A stretch of DNA of 27,742 nucleotides, from IMG/VR virus record IMGVR_UViG_3300025646_000254, positions 1-27,742 of that record. One strand, given 5' to 3'. Positions 17,858 to 25,672 of the stretch are shown here, in pieces (position 1 is the stretch's first letter; every line of letters starts with the position of its first letter). The notes below the pieces were generated by a model. The model had not been told where the DNA came from. It ran no database searches and saw only the letters and a program-made list of their open reading frames with translations. A program made the translations under genes and the position numbers. The stretch comes from a virus.

Positions 17858-20281
17858 TTACTTAGGTTCGAACGTACCTAAACCGAACCCACCGCCAAGT
17901 ATATCATTTCCAGAGGATTCGAAGTTTTTGGGACCAGATTGATTTTGACGCTGATCGATTAACTCGCTTTGTTGAGAAGCTTGTAGTTTGGTGCGCTCAT
18001 CTTTCCGGTCCTCTTTTTGTTTTTCTTTTTGTTTTTGTCCCTCAACCTCAATGCCTTTAAGTTGCATATTGTATTGGAACTCAAGAGCCATAAGCTCTTT
18101 CTTAGCGGCAACCTCAGCTTGCATTTTTTGCTGTTCAAGTTGGCCTTTAAGTTGTTCAAGTTGTGCTTTAGTTTGGAACAACGCTTGGTCTTTTTGCACT
18201 TCAGCTTGAGCAGCAACTTGTTGTGCCTGTGCATTTGCTTGCGCTTGTGCCTGAATATTAGCTTGTTGCATTTCTTGGTCGCGTTGAGATTTCTTTCTGC
18301 GACGAAGTTTTAATAGCTGATTAGCAAGCTTAATATTTTTAACCTCGCGAATATCTATTGCATCTTCTAAATCAATAAGACCGGCTGATAAAGCTGTTTG
18401 AATATTGTTTTCAAGCAATCCTTTTTCTTCTTCGTCCGGTGTAAGCTCAATAAAGATACCAAAGTCGTACAAATGCAAATCAGTAAGTTCTTCAAGTGTA
18501 GCCACATTAAACCCACCAATTTTCTGGATAAATGCTTCTTTAGCTGGCGAGTATTCAATAACATCTGAAATGCGAAGTGATAATGCTTCTGCAGTTTCAG
18601 CAGTTAAGAATAAACCGGCATCAAGAATATGACGTGTTGCTGTGTTTGAGTTTGCAGCTGCAAGTTTTTGTACACCAACTAAAGCTCTTGAATCAGGCAT
18701 AGAACCGTCACGTGCTTCATTAAGACCCGTTACGTCACGAATCATCTGCAAGTAATAGTTGTATGTTTGAATAAGCGTTTGTAGCTTTTGACCACCCGCA
18801 CCAGTTTGTAAAGGCTGAATAGGCACTTTACCTGGGTTCATATCACCTTCTTGTGTAAAAGAACGACCAATAACAGAACCCGTTTGGAAGAACATGTTAA
18901 GTGCTTCTTGCGGGTTATAGTTTGTTCCGTTACCTAAATCAATTTCAGCAAGACCATCTGCATCTAAGTAAACACCATCAGGCATCATTTTAGACAGCAC
19001 CTGTTGCATTTTAAGGTGAGTAAGCTGAATCATATCAGCAAACCCGGTACAACGACTTACAATTGATTCAATACGTCCTTTATACATACGTGGAGCTACA
19101 ATACTATAGTTCATTTTAACTTTAGTATGGTCGCTCTTAGGACGAATCATATTTTTAGCTACTTCCCACTTCAACAAAATATTTGTACCAAGCACAAGTG
19201 CACCTTCGTACAATACTTCTAATGAGCGAGATAGCTTGCCAAATTCTTCGGAGTCTGCAGGTGGATTATATTGGTCGTCTCTTTCAATAGCTTTTTCAGC
19301 ACCCGTTGCAGTCTTTTTAGTTTTATACACTTCGTTCATGTACGTTTTGTAGTTGAAATACAAAATTTGAACGGTGTTGGAATCACGAGCATCGTGGTTT
19401 AACAATGCCTGATCTAATGAATTGTTATAATTATGTGTGCCTTGCTGAGAAATTTCTTCTAGCTGGTCGTTTGTTAAGCCGGGGAATTGCTTTTTAAGCT
19501 CATTAATTGGTACCCATTTAACTTCACCAACATAATAAATATCTTCAAAATATGGCGATTCAGTATAAGAATAAACCATATTAGCTGGGTCAACGTATTC
19601 AACCTTAACCCCTTCAGCTGCATTAAAATAATTTTTTACAGCACCAATTCCTAGTGTTGCAATATCATAATACACACGCTTTTTGATGAGGTCGTAGTTA
19701 TTTCCAGCAAGTAAAGTATTGATTGCTGTTTCTTCTGCAATTTCAATACCTTGCTTATAGCTTAGCTGCATATGCAACTCTAGCTCCTCTTTTGATTCCG
19801 GCAATGCTGCAGGATCATTTTCGTAAAGATTAATACCAAAGGCTTGTTGTGCGTAATCGTTCAACTCTTTGGTTTGCATATCACGAATAATAGAATCCAT
19901 ATAATTAGTGCGCTTAGCTACGCCGTATGGATCTTGTGAATATGCTTTAACGTCAAAAGAACGGTCTGCAATACCGTTAACTACAATATCTACAAACTTA
20001 GACAGAATAGGTACAGGCTTCCAGTCTAAGTTCAAATAAGATAAATCACCATTAATAGACAATTCATCTTTATATTTTTGGATGCTTTGTTCGCCACGAG
20101 CATACAATCGCAAATTATGGAATGTATTCTGATTGCTTCTAAAGCGCACTGTACCTGAGTTGCTAGAAAACCACTCGTTCTGAATAGCTCGCCCAACCTT
20201 TAAGCCATACTCATACGACATCTTTTCCTGGTCGCTGGCTACCTGGCTAGGGAAGAAACTATTTACAACTGCATCAGCCAT
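17858..20281 (-). CDS. Portal protein, crAss-like type (807 aa)
   Basis: The dodecameric ring at the unique vertex through which DNA is packaged and ejected. Supporting segments: LRLYARGEQSIQKYKDELSI followed by WKPVPILSKFVDIVVNGIAD (about 57-110), the classic portal wing opening; VYYDIATLGIGAVKNYFN and VEYVDPANMVYSYTESP (about 205-245); and the crown/clip part with RDVTGLNEARDGSMPDSRAL, then VGVQKLAAANSNTATRHILD (about 520-560), a strongly conserved crAss-like and podoviral portal motif. The C-terminal ~130 residues (about 660-770) are a Gln/Ala/Lys-rich coiled coil, reminiscent of the long barrel of P22-type portals that projects into the capsid. The gene starts 4 bases after the TerL stop, so packaging motor and portal are co-expressed. 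The ATG at 20281 has only an AT-rich leader. Confidence 0.85.
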   Translation of the reverse strand: MADAVVNSFFPSQVASDQEKMSYEYGLKVGRAIQNEWFSSNSGTVRFRSNQNTFHNLRLYARGEQSIQKYKDELSINGDLSYLNLDWKPVPILSKFVDIVVNGIADRSFDVKAYSQDPYGVAKRTNYMDSIIRDMQTKELNDYAQQAFGINLYENDPAALPESKEELELHMQLSYKQGIEIAEETAINTLLAGNNYDLIKKRVYYDIATLGIGAVKNYFNAAEGVKVEYVDPANMVYSYTESPYFEDIYYVGEVKWVPINELKKQFPGLTNDQLEEISQQGTHNYNNSLDQALLNHDARDSNTVQILYFNYKTYMNEVYKTKKTATGAEKAIERDDQYNPPADSEEFGKLSRSLEVLYEGALVLGTNILLKWEVAKNMIRPKSDHTKVKMNYSIVAPRMYKGRIESIVSRCTGFADMIQLTHLKMQQVLSKMMPDGVYLDADGLAEIDLGNGTNYNPQEALNMFFQTGSVIGRSFTQEGDMNPGKVPIQPLQTGAGGQKLQTLIQTYNYYLQMIRDVTGLNEARDGSMPDSRALVGVQKLAAANSNTATRHILDAGLFLTAETAEALSLRISDVIEYSPAKEAFIQKIGGFNVATLEELTDLHLYDFGIFIELTPDEEEKGLLENNIQTALSAGLIDLEDAIDIREVKNIKLANQLLKLRRRKKSQRDQEMQQANIQAQAQANAQAQQVAAQAEVQKDQALFQTKAQLEQLKGQLEQQKMQAEVAAKKELMALEFQYNMQLKGIEVEGQKQKEKQKEDRKDERTKLQASQQSELIDQRQNQSGPKNFESSGNDILGGGFGLGTFEPK

Positions 20282-20285
20282 ATTG

Positions 20286-22496
20286 TTATTTTATTATTTT
20301 TGAAGTGAACCCGTCTTGACTGTATCTAGCAATCGTTAGGTTTAGTTTTGTTTTCTCTTGTTTGCCAATAGGTCTATACAAATCTTTATGGCAAGCCATA
20401 ATTGCTAACCCGGAACTGATAGAAGCATCGTGCTTAGTACGGTTGTTTATATCAAACTTAGACCAATCATTAAGTGTATCGTTAAAATACATTGTGCCGT
20501 AAGAGCCATCTTCAAGCAGTCCTACATGCTTTTCAATGTACATCTCAATTGCAGCGGCGTGCGCTTGCTTCATATCCATCGATGAGTTAGGTATACCCCC
20601 AATCTCTCGTTCAGTTACAGAAAGTTTATTCCATAATCTGTCAGGTCGGTTCATCGAATAACCTCTATATCCTCTTCTTTTAAAATGATACAGTAACCTA
20701 GGTTTGTTATTCTCGGCAAGTATTGGCATTCCATAAAAGACGCAAGCCATAAGCACGTCTTCAAAGAATATCTCAGCAGTTTGAGGCCTAGCAATATATT
20801 CTAAAAAAAATGTACTAGGCGGTGCATCTTCCATCGTAAATTTAGTTAACCCGTGTAATGCACCTTTTGAGCCCCTGCCATCAGTCGTTCCTGAAATATC
20901 GTAACTATCACACCCAAATGCACCAATGTGCTCATTGCCTGGGTATTTAATACCGTTTTTAAGTAACACTCTGTTTTGTAGATTCGCACCAGGCACCCAA
21001 GAGACTAAAAATCTGCCACTTGGGTTAGGTAAAAATATAACTCTAGTGTCTTGAATACCGTTTTCCCATTGAAAACTACCGCGTGTTATAGTATTAGTAT
21101 TACGCAAGTCTGCGTTATAATCAATTTGCTCGTAAATTTTACTTAAGTTAAAAATACTATTTTTACTTTCATCGCGGAATGCGTGGTCAGTAGTACGAGG
21201 GAACTGACGGTAATATTCGTTCAAAGCATCCTGGTCGCTTTTAAGACCTTCAACTTCGTTTTCCCAATAATCTATAACCCCAACTTCTATAACGTCACCA
21301 TGTGGTCCGAAAACAGGTTCTGTGGGTGTATTAAATACGGGAATGCCGTATTCATCTATAAAACCTTCGTAATTCCATTCCATTGGAATGAAAAGACTGT
21401 ACAACCCAGATTTAGTTTGGCCGTTGGCGTTTCGCTTAGTAACGTCGGAATCGTTATATAATTTTTTAAAGTTGTCACCACCTTTGTCAAGTGCGTTCGA
21501 TGTACTACCCATCATACACTTCCCAATAATGCGGGAACCCAGACGCAAACAAGTTTTTGTTACACGCCAGTTATTTAATATATTGTCCGGTCTCTCCCAT
21601 TTACCGCTTTCATCATGGACAAGCAGTTTAAGCTTCTCACCATCGTAAGAGTTATCGCCTGTGTTTTTCCAGTCGATCGTTGTATCAAGACCTTCAAGTT
21701 GTTCTCGTTGTTCACCGCTTTGGATTGATTTCCGAGTCAGCTTAGAGGCAGGAACCCTATATGCCAATTCAGTCTTCGGTCGATCCATACCATCTTGTAT
21801 AGGACGGAAGAAAAACGGGTAGTTAAGGGAAATGGGTACAACTTTATCTGTAAACATTTTTTTGGCATCACTACCTGATTTTGATAGGATACCGAATCGT
21901 GCATCACTTGATATTGTGGCTTGGTTAACTGTTTCTCCAGATGCCATAAATGAGAAACCACTCCGTCTGTTTTTAAGATAGCACATTCCGTAGCATCTTG
22001 TATCAGCTTTACATGCTTCCCAAAATATGAAAAAGATTCTGTTTGCTTCCCTGTAGTCTGGGTGTCCAACGTCAATCTTGCTCCACTGTAGATACATGTA
22101 ATGAGTGCCAGTAATATAAGTAGGAATACCCTTATTATAAAACCAATAACCGTTCTCACGGCGGTTGAATTCTTCATCAATATAGCCCTCCCACTTTGCT
22201 TTAAACTCCTCGGGTAAGTTTTTCCAATCGAATATCGTTTTTATATTCTTCAATTCTTTTGGATATTCTGTAACCTCCCATTTGTTATTACCTTTCTTAA
22301 GGTTCTTGGGGGCCGGCGGCAATGCTATACGCAAATTTTGTATCTCAATGATTTCGCCAATTTCTCCGGTTGTGCTAATTACAACAAGGTCATGTTCTTT
22401 ATTGTAACCGTACGACCACTTCTTACCTCGATTTAAACGATGTATTGTAGTAAGCTTTACGGGCTCTACGGTTTTAACTAAATTCTGTTCGTACAT
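20286..22496 (-). CDS. terL: Terminase large subunit, crAss-like type (736 aa)
   Basis: ATPase and nuclease that pumps and cuts the genome. The ATPase half has a degenerate Walker A-like loop KNRRSGFS (about 175-182), Walker B LLVHDE (about 291-296) and a coupling motif MGSTSN (about 329-334). The RNase H-like nuclease half has candidate metal ligands in FGCDSYD (Asp about 528), MPILAEN (Glu about 594) and TKHDASIS (Asp about 689). The conserved aromatic segment ENGYWFYNKGIPTYITGTHY (about 114-133) precedes the ATPase and is typical of crAss-like terminases. The start overlaps the stop of the upstream 91-aa gene by one base (TAATG), implying translational coupling, and the portal gene follows within 5 bases. 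Function is well supported; crAss-like affiliation is by pattern recognition. Confidence 0.88.
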   Translation of the reverse strand: MYEQNLVKTVEPVKLTTIHRLNRGKKWSYGYNKEHDLVVISTTGEIGEIIEIQNLRIALPPAPKNLKKGNNKWEVTEYPKELKNIKTIFDWKNLPEEFKAKWEGYIDEEFNRRENGYWFYNKGIPTYITGTHYMYLQWSKIDVGHPDYREANRIFFIFWEACKADTRCYGMCYLKNRRSGFSFMASGETVNQATISSDARFGILSKSGSDAKKMFTDKVVPISLNYPFFFRPIQDGMDRPKTELAYRVPASKLTRKSIQSGEQREQLEGLDTTIDWKNTGDNSYDGEKLKLLVHDESGKWERPDNILNNWRVTKTCLRLGSRIIGKCMMGSTSNALDKGGDNFKKLYNDSDVTKRNANGQTKSGLYSLFIPMEWNYEGFIDEYGIPVFNTPTEPVFGPHGDVIEVGVIDYWENEVEGLKSDQDALNEYYRQFPRTTDHAFRDESKNSIFNLSKIYEQIDYNADLRNTNTITRGSFQWENGIQDTRVIFLPNPSGRFLVSWVPGANLQNRVLLKNGIKYPGNEHIGAFGCDSYDISGTTDGRGSKGALHGLTKFTMEDAPPSTFFLEYIARPQTAEIFFEDVLMACVFYGMPILAENNKPRLLYHFKRRGYRGYSMNRPDRLWNKLSVTEREIGGIPNSSMDMKQAHAAAIEMYIEKHVGLLEDGSYGTMYFNDTLNDWSKFDINNRTKHDASISSGLAIMACHKDLYRPIGKQEKTKLNLTIARYSQDGFTSKIIK

Positions 22497-22498
22497 TA
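22494..22498 (-). promoter_or_regulatory. TAATG stop-start overlap before terL
   Basis: The TAA stop of the 91-aa gene and the ATG of the terminase gene share one A. With no Shine-Dalgarno upstream, termination-reinitiation is the simplest way ribosomes would reach this start. Seen directly; coupling is inferred. Confidence 0.7.
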
Positions 22499-22771
22499 TT
22501 TAGATCTTCTTTCCGCAAAACCCTTAAAAGCCTCTTTCTTTTCCTCAGCGGGTCTGTTTTCTAATACTCTTTCTTCCTCTTGAATACGGTTTAATATCTC
22601 AAATGCATCAAATATGGCAAGCTTCTTAGTAGCTGCTGCATTCTTAAGACGGTCGGCTGATACATCATCTTCTGTATTAGTGATGATTTTTTCTTCAGCG
22701 ACTTTTATAAGTTCCTCAACTGCTTTGTGCCCAGCTAGGATTATACTCTTCTTCGTCTCCTTGATATTCAT
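22496..22771 (-). CDS. Small helical protein in terminase-small-subunit position (91 aa)
   Basis: Start chosen at ATG 22771 (MNIKETKKSIILAGHKAVEE); the frame is open further upstream to 22885, but that extension (with VYPPIKLQLN) would overlap the co-chaperonin gene almost completely and has no protein-like character. The 91 residues are nearly all helical and charged: an N-terminal helix (KAVEELIKVAEEKII), an acidic turn with Asp/Asn (NTEDDVSADRLKNAAATKKL), a second helix (AIFDAFEILNRIQEEERVLE) and a basic/acidic tail. It is coupled to terL by TAATG. Small size, two-helix build and position immediately before terL make a small-terminase-like role possible, but there is no recognisable DNA-binding motif. 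It overlaps the preceding gene by 56 bases. Confidence 0.6.
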   Translation of the reverse strand: MNIKETKKSIILAGHKAVEELIKVAEEKIITNTEDDVSADRLKNAAATKKLAIFDAFEILNRIQEEERVLENRPAEEKKEAFKGFAERRSK

Positions 22772-23306
22772 ATTTAATTGTAATTTTATTGGCGGGTACA
22801 CGATACAATCGTTCACCCTCGATATTAAATTCGTATTCCATACCAGGAACAAAACCCACAAGGTCTCCTCTATTAAAATCTGCATTAGGGTGTTTAATAA
22901 TCCCTATTGCAGCGCGTTCATGCACATTACTCCAAATGTTTGTTGCTTTCAGCGGTTTGATAAAACAATAGCCGTCAAGAGCTTTCCATTCATTGTTTCT
23001 TTTGTATGCATAAATCTGGTCTGGTTGCACAAAGAACAAGTCTTCTTTATAATATGACTTACTGTTCTTTTCTTTGCCTCTAACGTCACGGAAACGTCTA
23101 AATACATTGTGATGAACAATAATTTCATCATCAATTTCTATTTCAGTTTCAACCGCTACAGGTATTTCTTTGACAACCGCCAGCCTACTGGTGTATTGAT
23201 GGTTTTGTAATTCTGTATTTAGTAATAGTTCTTTACCGTCAATTCCTTTTTTCGATGTTGATCTGCCTTCTTTAGGCTCAACCAAGAAATTAAAAAATCC
23301 CCTCAT
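22716..23306 (-). CDS. Probable double GroES-fold co-chaperonin (196 aa)
   Basis: Start set at ATG 23306, which overlaps the upstream stop as TAATG; a TTG two codons earlier is less likely. Two successive GroES-like units are visible. Unit 1 (about 1-105): strand FFNFLVEP, a polar mobile-loop-like stretch (SKKGIDGKELLLNT), then AVVKEIP, IDDEIIVHHNVFR and LFFVQPDQIYAYK, the order seen in Cpn10 (loop, 'G.V..IG', 'vGD.V.f', 'e.DIlA'). Unit 2 (about 110-185): GYCFIKPL, AAIGIIKHPN, NRGDLVGFVPG, then EYEFNIEGERLYRVPANKIT, but with a short loop. Phage GroES substitutes (T4 gp31 type) pair with host GroEL to fold the capsid protein; position just before terL and capsid genes fits. The tail is acidic (GDEEEYNPSW). 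Assigned by eye; a different OB/beta-barrel protein is the alternative. Confidence 0.5.
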   Translation of the reverse strand: MRGFFNFLVEPKEGRSTSKKGIDGKELLLNTELQNHQYTSRLAVVKEIPVAVETEIEIDDEIIVHHNVFRRFRDVRGKEKNSKSYYKEDLFFVQPDQIYAYKRNNEWKALDGYCFIKPLKATNIWSNVHERAAIGIIKHPNADFNRGDLVGFVPGMEYEFNIEGERLYRVPANKITIKYEYQGDEEEYNPSWAQSS

Positions 23307-23308
23307 TA
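23304..23308 (-). promoter_or_regulatory. TAATG stop-start overlap before the co-chaperonin gene
   Basis: The TAA of the 72-aa gene and the ATG of the 196-aa gene share one base. This decides the start of the latter, since the alternative TTG lies inside the upstream coding sequence. Confidence 0.65.
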
Positions 23309-23524
23309 CCAACTTAAATCGTATTCTACAGAAACGGCCATGTTCTTATTAAAATCCTTCCATGGCATAACCATATCACCCTTTTGAATATAGACAGAGT
23401 ACTTTTCTTCCTCTTCTATAATGTTAACTATGGTATGACCGCCATACACTTCCTGTCCAACAGAATAGTGCATGGCGTCATTTTTATAGTCCTTACCGAT
23501 ACTAATCTTCCTGATTATCTGCAT
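23306..23524 (-). CDS. Small conserved hypothetical protein (72 aa)
   Basis: No named family recognised. The sequence is beta-like: ISIGKDYKNDAMHYSVGQEV, a turn (YGGHT), IVNIIEEEEKYSVYIQ, then MPWKDFNKNMAVSVEYDL. The pattern 'IG.DYK.AMHY.VGQ' with a later 'W..FN.NM..S.EY' has the look of a conserved small protein found beside structural genes of marine phages. It overlaps the end of the upstream 78-aa gene by 23 bases and is coupled to the co-chaperonin gene by TAATG, so the whole run is translated as a unit. The ATG at 23524 is the first in the frame; the internal ATG before HYSV would lose the conserved-looking N-terminus. Confidence 0.6.
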   Translation of the reverse strand: MQIIRKISIGKDYKNDAMHYSVGQEVYGGHTIVNIIEEEEKYSVYIQKGDMVMPWKDFNKNMAVSVEYDLSW

Positions 23525-23738
23525 CGGTAATCTCTCCAGTACTTAGGTTAACTGTAACATTACCATAAGCCTTTTCTAGCTCCACTTGTGTTTCCTTAAG
23601 CTTTTCGATCAACACATTAACTTCTTTAACCATGTCGTTCTTTTGCATTTCGAATCCACCAATTGTTGCTTGGCCTTGATTAATCTGATTAACCAATGTT
23701 TGCAATGTTTCGAGTTCCTTTTCTGTAACCTTTTTCAT
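23502..23738 (-). CDS. Small coiled-coil protein (78 aa)
   Basis: A charged, mostly helical protein with heptad spacing: TEKELETLQTLVNQINQGQA, then VKEVNVLIEKLKETQVELEK, ending in a short strand (GNVTVNLSTGEITDAD). The 'YGNVTVNLSTGEIT' ending recurs in small proteins of phages of Bacteroidota and marine phages; role unknown. It is first in the small-gene run before terL, behind a 60-base AT-rich gap, and overlaps the next gene by 23 bases. TAG stop. No signal or membrane segment. Confidence 0.6.
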   Translation of the reverse strand: MKKVTEKELETLQTLVNQINQGQATIGGFEMQKNDMVKEVNVLIEKLKETQVELEKAYGNVTVNLSTGEITDADNQED

Positions 23739-23798
23739 TTGATTGAATTTTAATTGTTTATACTAGTTATTATTACTTAAAAGACTAAATATCTAATG
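23739..23798 (-). other. 60-base AT-rich gap between receptor-binding and packaging modules
   Basis: One of the longer non-coding stretches in the window. It contains no hairpin with a T-run, no clear Bacteroidota -33/-7 promoter (TTTG ... TAnnTTTG) and no RNA gene. It is a plausible promoter location by position only. Confidence 0.4.
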
Positions 23799-24071
23799 CT
23801 ACGGCTCGCTTGTTTCATTTAATGATCTATCAGGAATCATTAAATTATAAAGAGTCTCTGAAAAAGAAATTTCATTTAAGCTATAATTATGAGTAATATA
23901 ATTTAGCTTACCGCTATCAAAATAAATAATAGTTAAATTATTTAGCACATAGTTATCTTCATTGGAAAAAGATTGTGCTAAGTTATTTTTTATTTCATTT
24001 ATCGGGCCGTCATTAAAATTTTCTTTATTACAAACCCACTCGGCCTCGTTATTATTTTTAAATATAATCAT
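23799..24071 (-). CDS. Small AT-rich protein coupled to the tail spike (90 aa)
   Basis: Not recognised. Composition is Asn, Ile, Glu and Ser-rich (ENFNDGPINEIKNNLAQSF; NYITHNYSLNEISFSETLYN), matching the AT-rich base composition of the spike gene upstream and unlike the packaging genes downstream. Alternating strand and helix; no membrane segment. The ATG overlaps the spike stop as TAATG, so production is tied to the spike. A small gene coupled directly behind a spike or fibre often codes for a chaperone, a capping protein or a structural adaptor; that role is inference here. Confidence 0.55.
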   Translation of the reverse strand: MIIFKNNNEAEWVCNKENFNDGPINEIKNNLAQSFSNEDNYVLNNLTIIYFDSGKLNYITHNYSLNEISFSETLYNLMIPDRSLNETSEP

Positions 24072-24073
24072 TA
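24069..24073 (-). promoter_or_regulatory. TAATG stop-start overlap after the tail spike gene
   Basis: TAA of the 532-aa spike and ATG of the 90-aa gene share one base, the third such junction in the window. It supports translational coupling of the spike and its small partner. Confidence 0.65.
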
Positions 24074-25669
24074 TGGCAATGTTTTAGAAGTTAATGTTGA
24101 ATCTACACAATTAATAATTTTACCAGATCTAAACGTATCTACGGTTTCTAGTGTAGTATTGGGCATATAACAATTTATAGATACAGATCTATTGTTATAA
24201 TTGGTCCAACCACCGGCCATACCTGAACAACCAATATAGGTAACATATTGCCCTACTGCCGCTGGAAAATCTTGAAGAGAGTAACCAATACAATTTTTAA
24301 AAACAATGCTTAGGCTATTGTTTGCGGTTGAAAAATAGAAGGAACCATTTTGAGATCCGTTATAGTCAGGCTCGCAATCGCTTACGCATGAATCAAAAAG
24401 TATTTTTGGGCCATCAACTAAACGAGTGCCAACACCAAAACTTCCACCATCTGTTGATATGCAATTTTTAATTAAAATATTATCAATAACAGTAGAGGAA
24501 TGCCCACAACTAACTAAAAAGCTTGAATACCCCCCAATACAATTTGTAATACGTACATTATTAATTGTGTGAGATGAGTTTTGAGCTACATCGTATAAAA
24601 AAGATTCATTCCCCGCAGTACAATTATGAAATTCACAATTTTCCATTGAGTATGATAAATATGAACCAAACGATCTAGGGCCGGATTTACAATTATAAAA
24701 TTTACAATCTATAGCTGAAGAACGACCACCCATAAAACTATAGCCTGCTTCTGATTCACAATTATAAAATTCATGACCTGCAGCACCATCTACCTCCCAA
24801 ATAAAAGATCCGTCGTCGGCTATAAGATTTTTAAAAATACCAGCCGAAGCGTTAGCGGTAAAGTTAAATGTCTCCTCTAAAAAAACTAAACCGTCAATAG
24901 TAATTTTTTCGCTACTATCTTCATTGCCTGAATATAAAAAATTTCCTAAATAATAAGAAATTTCAAAAATAGATTTTTGTTTTTCTATAGCAATAACATT
25001 AACATTTTTATTAAAATAAAAAGTATCACTAAAAGTATATTTACCCGGAGATACATATAATGTTTGTTGTATTTTTTCAACTAATATTACATTTGAAGTA
25101 GATAGATTATCTAAAGGAAATGCTTCTCCTTCTAAAATTGCAGAAATTGATAATCCAAGCCTAATAGTTCCACTTAAGAAACCAATAGAATAAATATTTG
25201 TAGTTATTTTTGCATACTCGCCATTAACGCCCTTAAGAATAAATTCATACTCTGCGCCATAAGTATAACTAAAACCAGGGTATGGGAAAATTAAATAAAA
25301 AAAAGCGTTTGAGCTATAATCTTCATTTATAACCTCAAATGGTAATGAAGTATCGCCGGGGTCACCAAAGCTCCATTGATACGGTAAAGCACTAGTTGAA
25401 AAATTTTTATAAAGTTCAGTTTTAGTTAGACTAGCTTCACCTGCGGCATTATATGCATCAATAAAAGACTGCGCATTTTCAGTGGAAGTACCGGTAGCTT
25501 TTACAAGAAAAGAATTTTCGGTGTCAAATGACGGTATACCACCAATATAAGCCCCTGCATTATCTAGTGTTACAGACTGAAAGCCATTACCTCCCGCTGA
25601 ACGGTCTTTCAAATCAACACTGCTATCATAAACCAGGACTTTACCTAGCTTGTTTAATTGTTCTGCCAT
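24071..25669 (-). CDS. Right-handed beta-helix tail spike / receptor-binding protein (532 aa)
   Basis: The N-terminal ~75 residues (AEQLNKLGKVLVYDSSVDLK, then GGIPSFDTENSFLVKATGT) look like a virion-attachment region. A beta-sandwich-like stretch (about 95-200) precedes the helix. From about 215 the chain shows the beta-helix signature: LYVSPGKYTFSDTFYFNKNV (the 'pectate-lyase-like' entry), then repeated rungs. From about 300 to 521 nearly every rung carries an Asn-Cys or Ser-Cys pair at the same position: EFYNCES, KFYNCKS, EFHNCTA, RITNCIG, LIKNCIS, LFDSCVS, VFKNCIG, then INCYM and IINCVDS, giving a stacked ladder. No catalytic residues of a known depolymerase were identified. It lies between the 117-aa gene (3-base gap) and a coupled small gene. 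AT-rich relative to the ConA gene upstream, suggesting separate acquisition. Confidence 0.75.
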   Translation of the reverse strand: MAEQLNKLGKVLVYDSSVDLKDRSAGGNGFQSVTLDNAGAYIGGIPSFDTENSFLVKATGTSTENAQSFIDAYNAAGEASLTKTELYKNFSTSALPYQWSFGDPGDTSLPFEVINEDYSSNAFFYLIFPYPGFSYTYGAEYEFILKGVNGEYAKITTNIYSIGFLSGTIRLGLSISAILEGEAFPLDNLSTSNVILVEKIQQTLYVSPGKYTFSDTFYFNKNVNVIAIEKQKSIFEISYYLGNFLYSGNEDSSEKITIDGLVFLEETFNFTANASAGIFKNLIADDGSFIWEVDGAAGHEFYNCESEAGYSFMGGRSSAIDCKFYNCKSGPRSFGSYLSYSMENCEFHNCTAGNESFLYDVAQNSSHTINNVRITNCIGGYSSFLVSCGHSSTVIDNILIKNCISTDGGSFGVGTRLVDGPKILFDSCVSDCEPDYNGSQNGSFYFSTANNSLSIVFKNCIGYSLQDFPAAVGQYVTYIGCSGMAGGWTNYNNRSVSINCYMPNTTLETVDTFRSGKIINCVDSTLTSKTLP

Positions 25670-25672
25670 TTT

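Noticed and set aside
22772-22885. Upstream extension of the 91-aa gene
   Set aside because: The extra 38 residues are not protein-like and would overlap the co-chaperonin gene in another frame; ATG at 22771 gives a clean helical protein.
22614-23057. 147-aa plus-strand ORF opposite the co-chaperonin gene
   Set aside because: Composition (Phe, Ile, Cys-rich) is that of an antisense shadow; the minus-strand genes here have coherent domain patterns and coupled junctions.
23739-23798. Promoter of the packaging module
   Set aside because: No TTTG/TAnnTTTG pair with correct spacing could be found, so only a positional suggestion is made.
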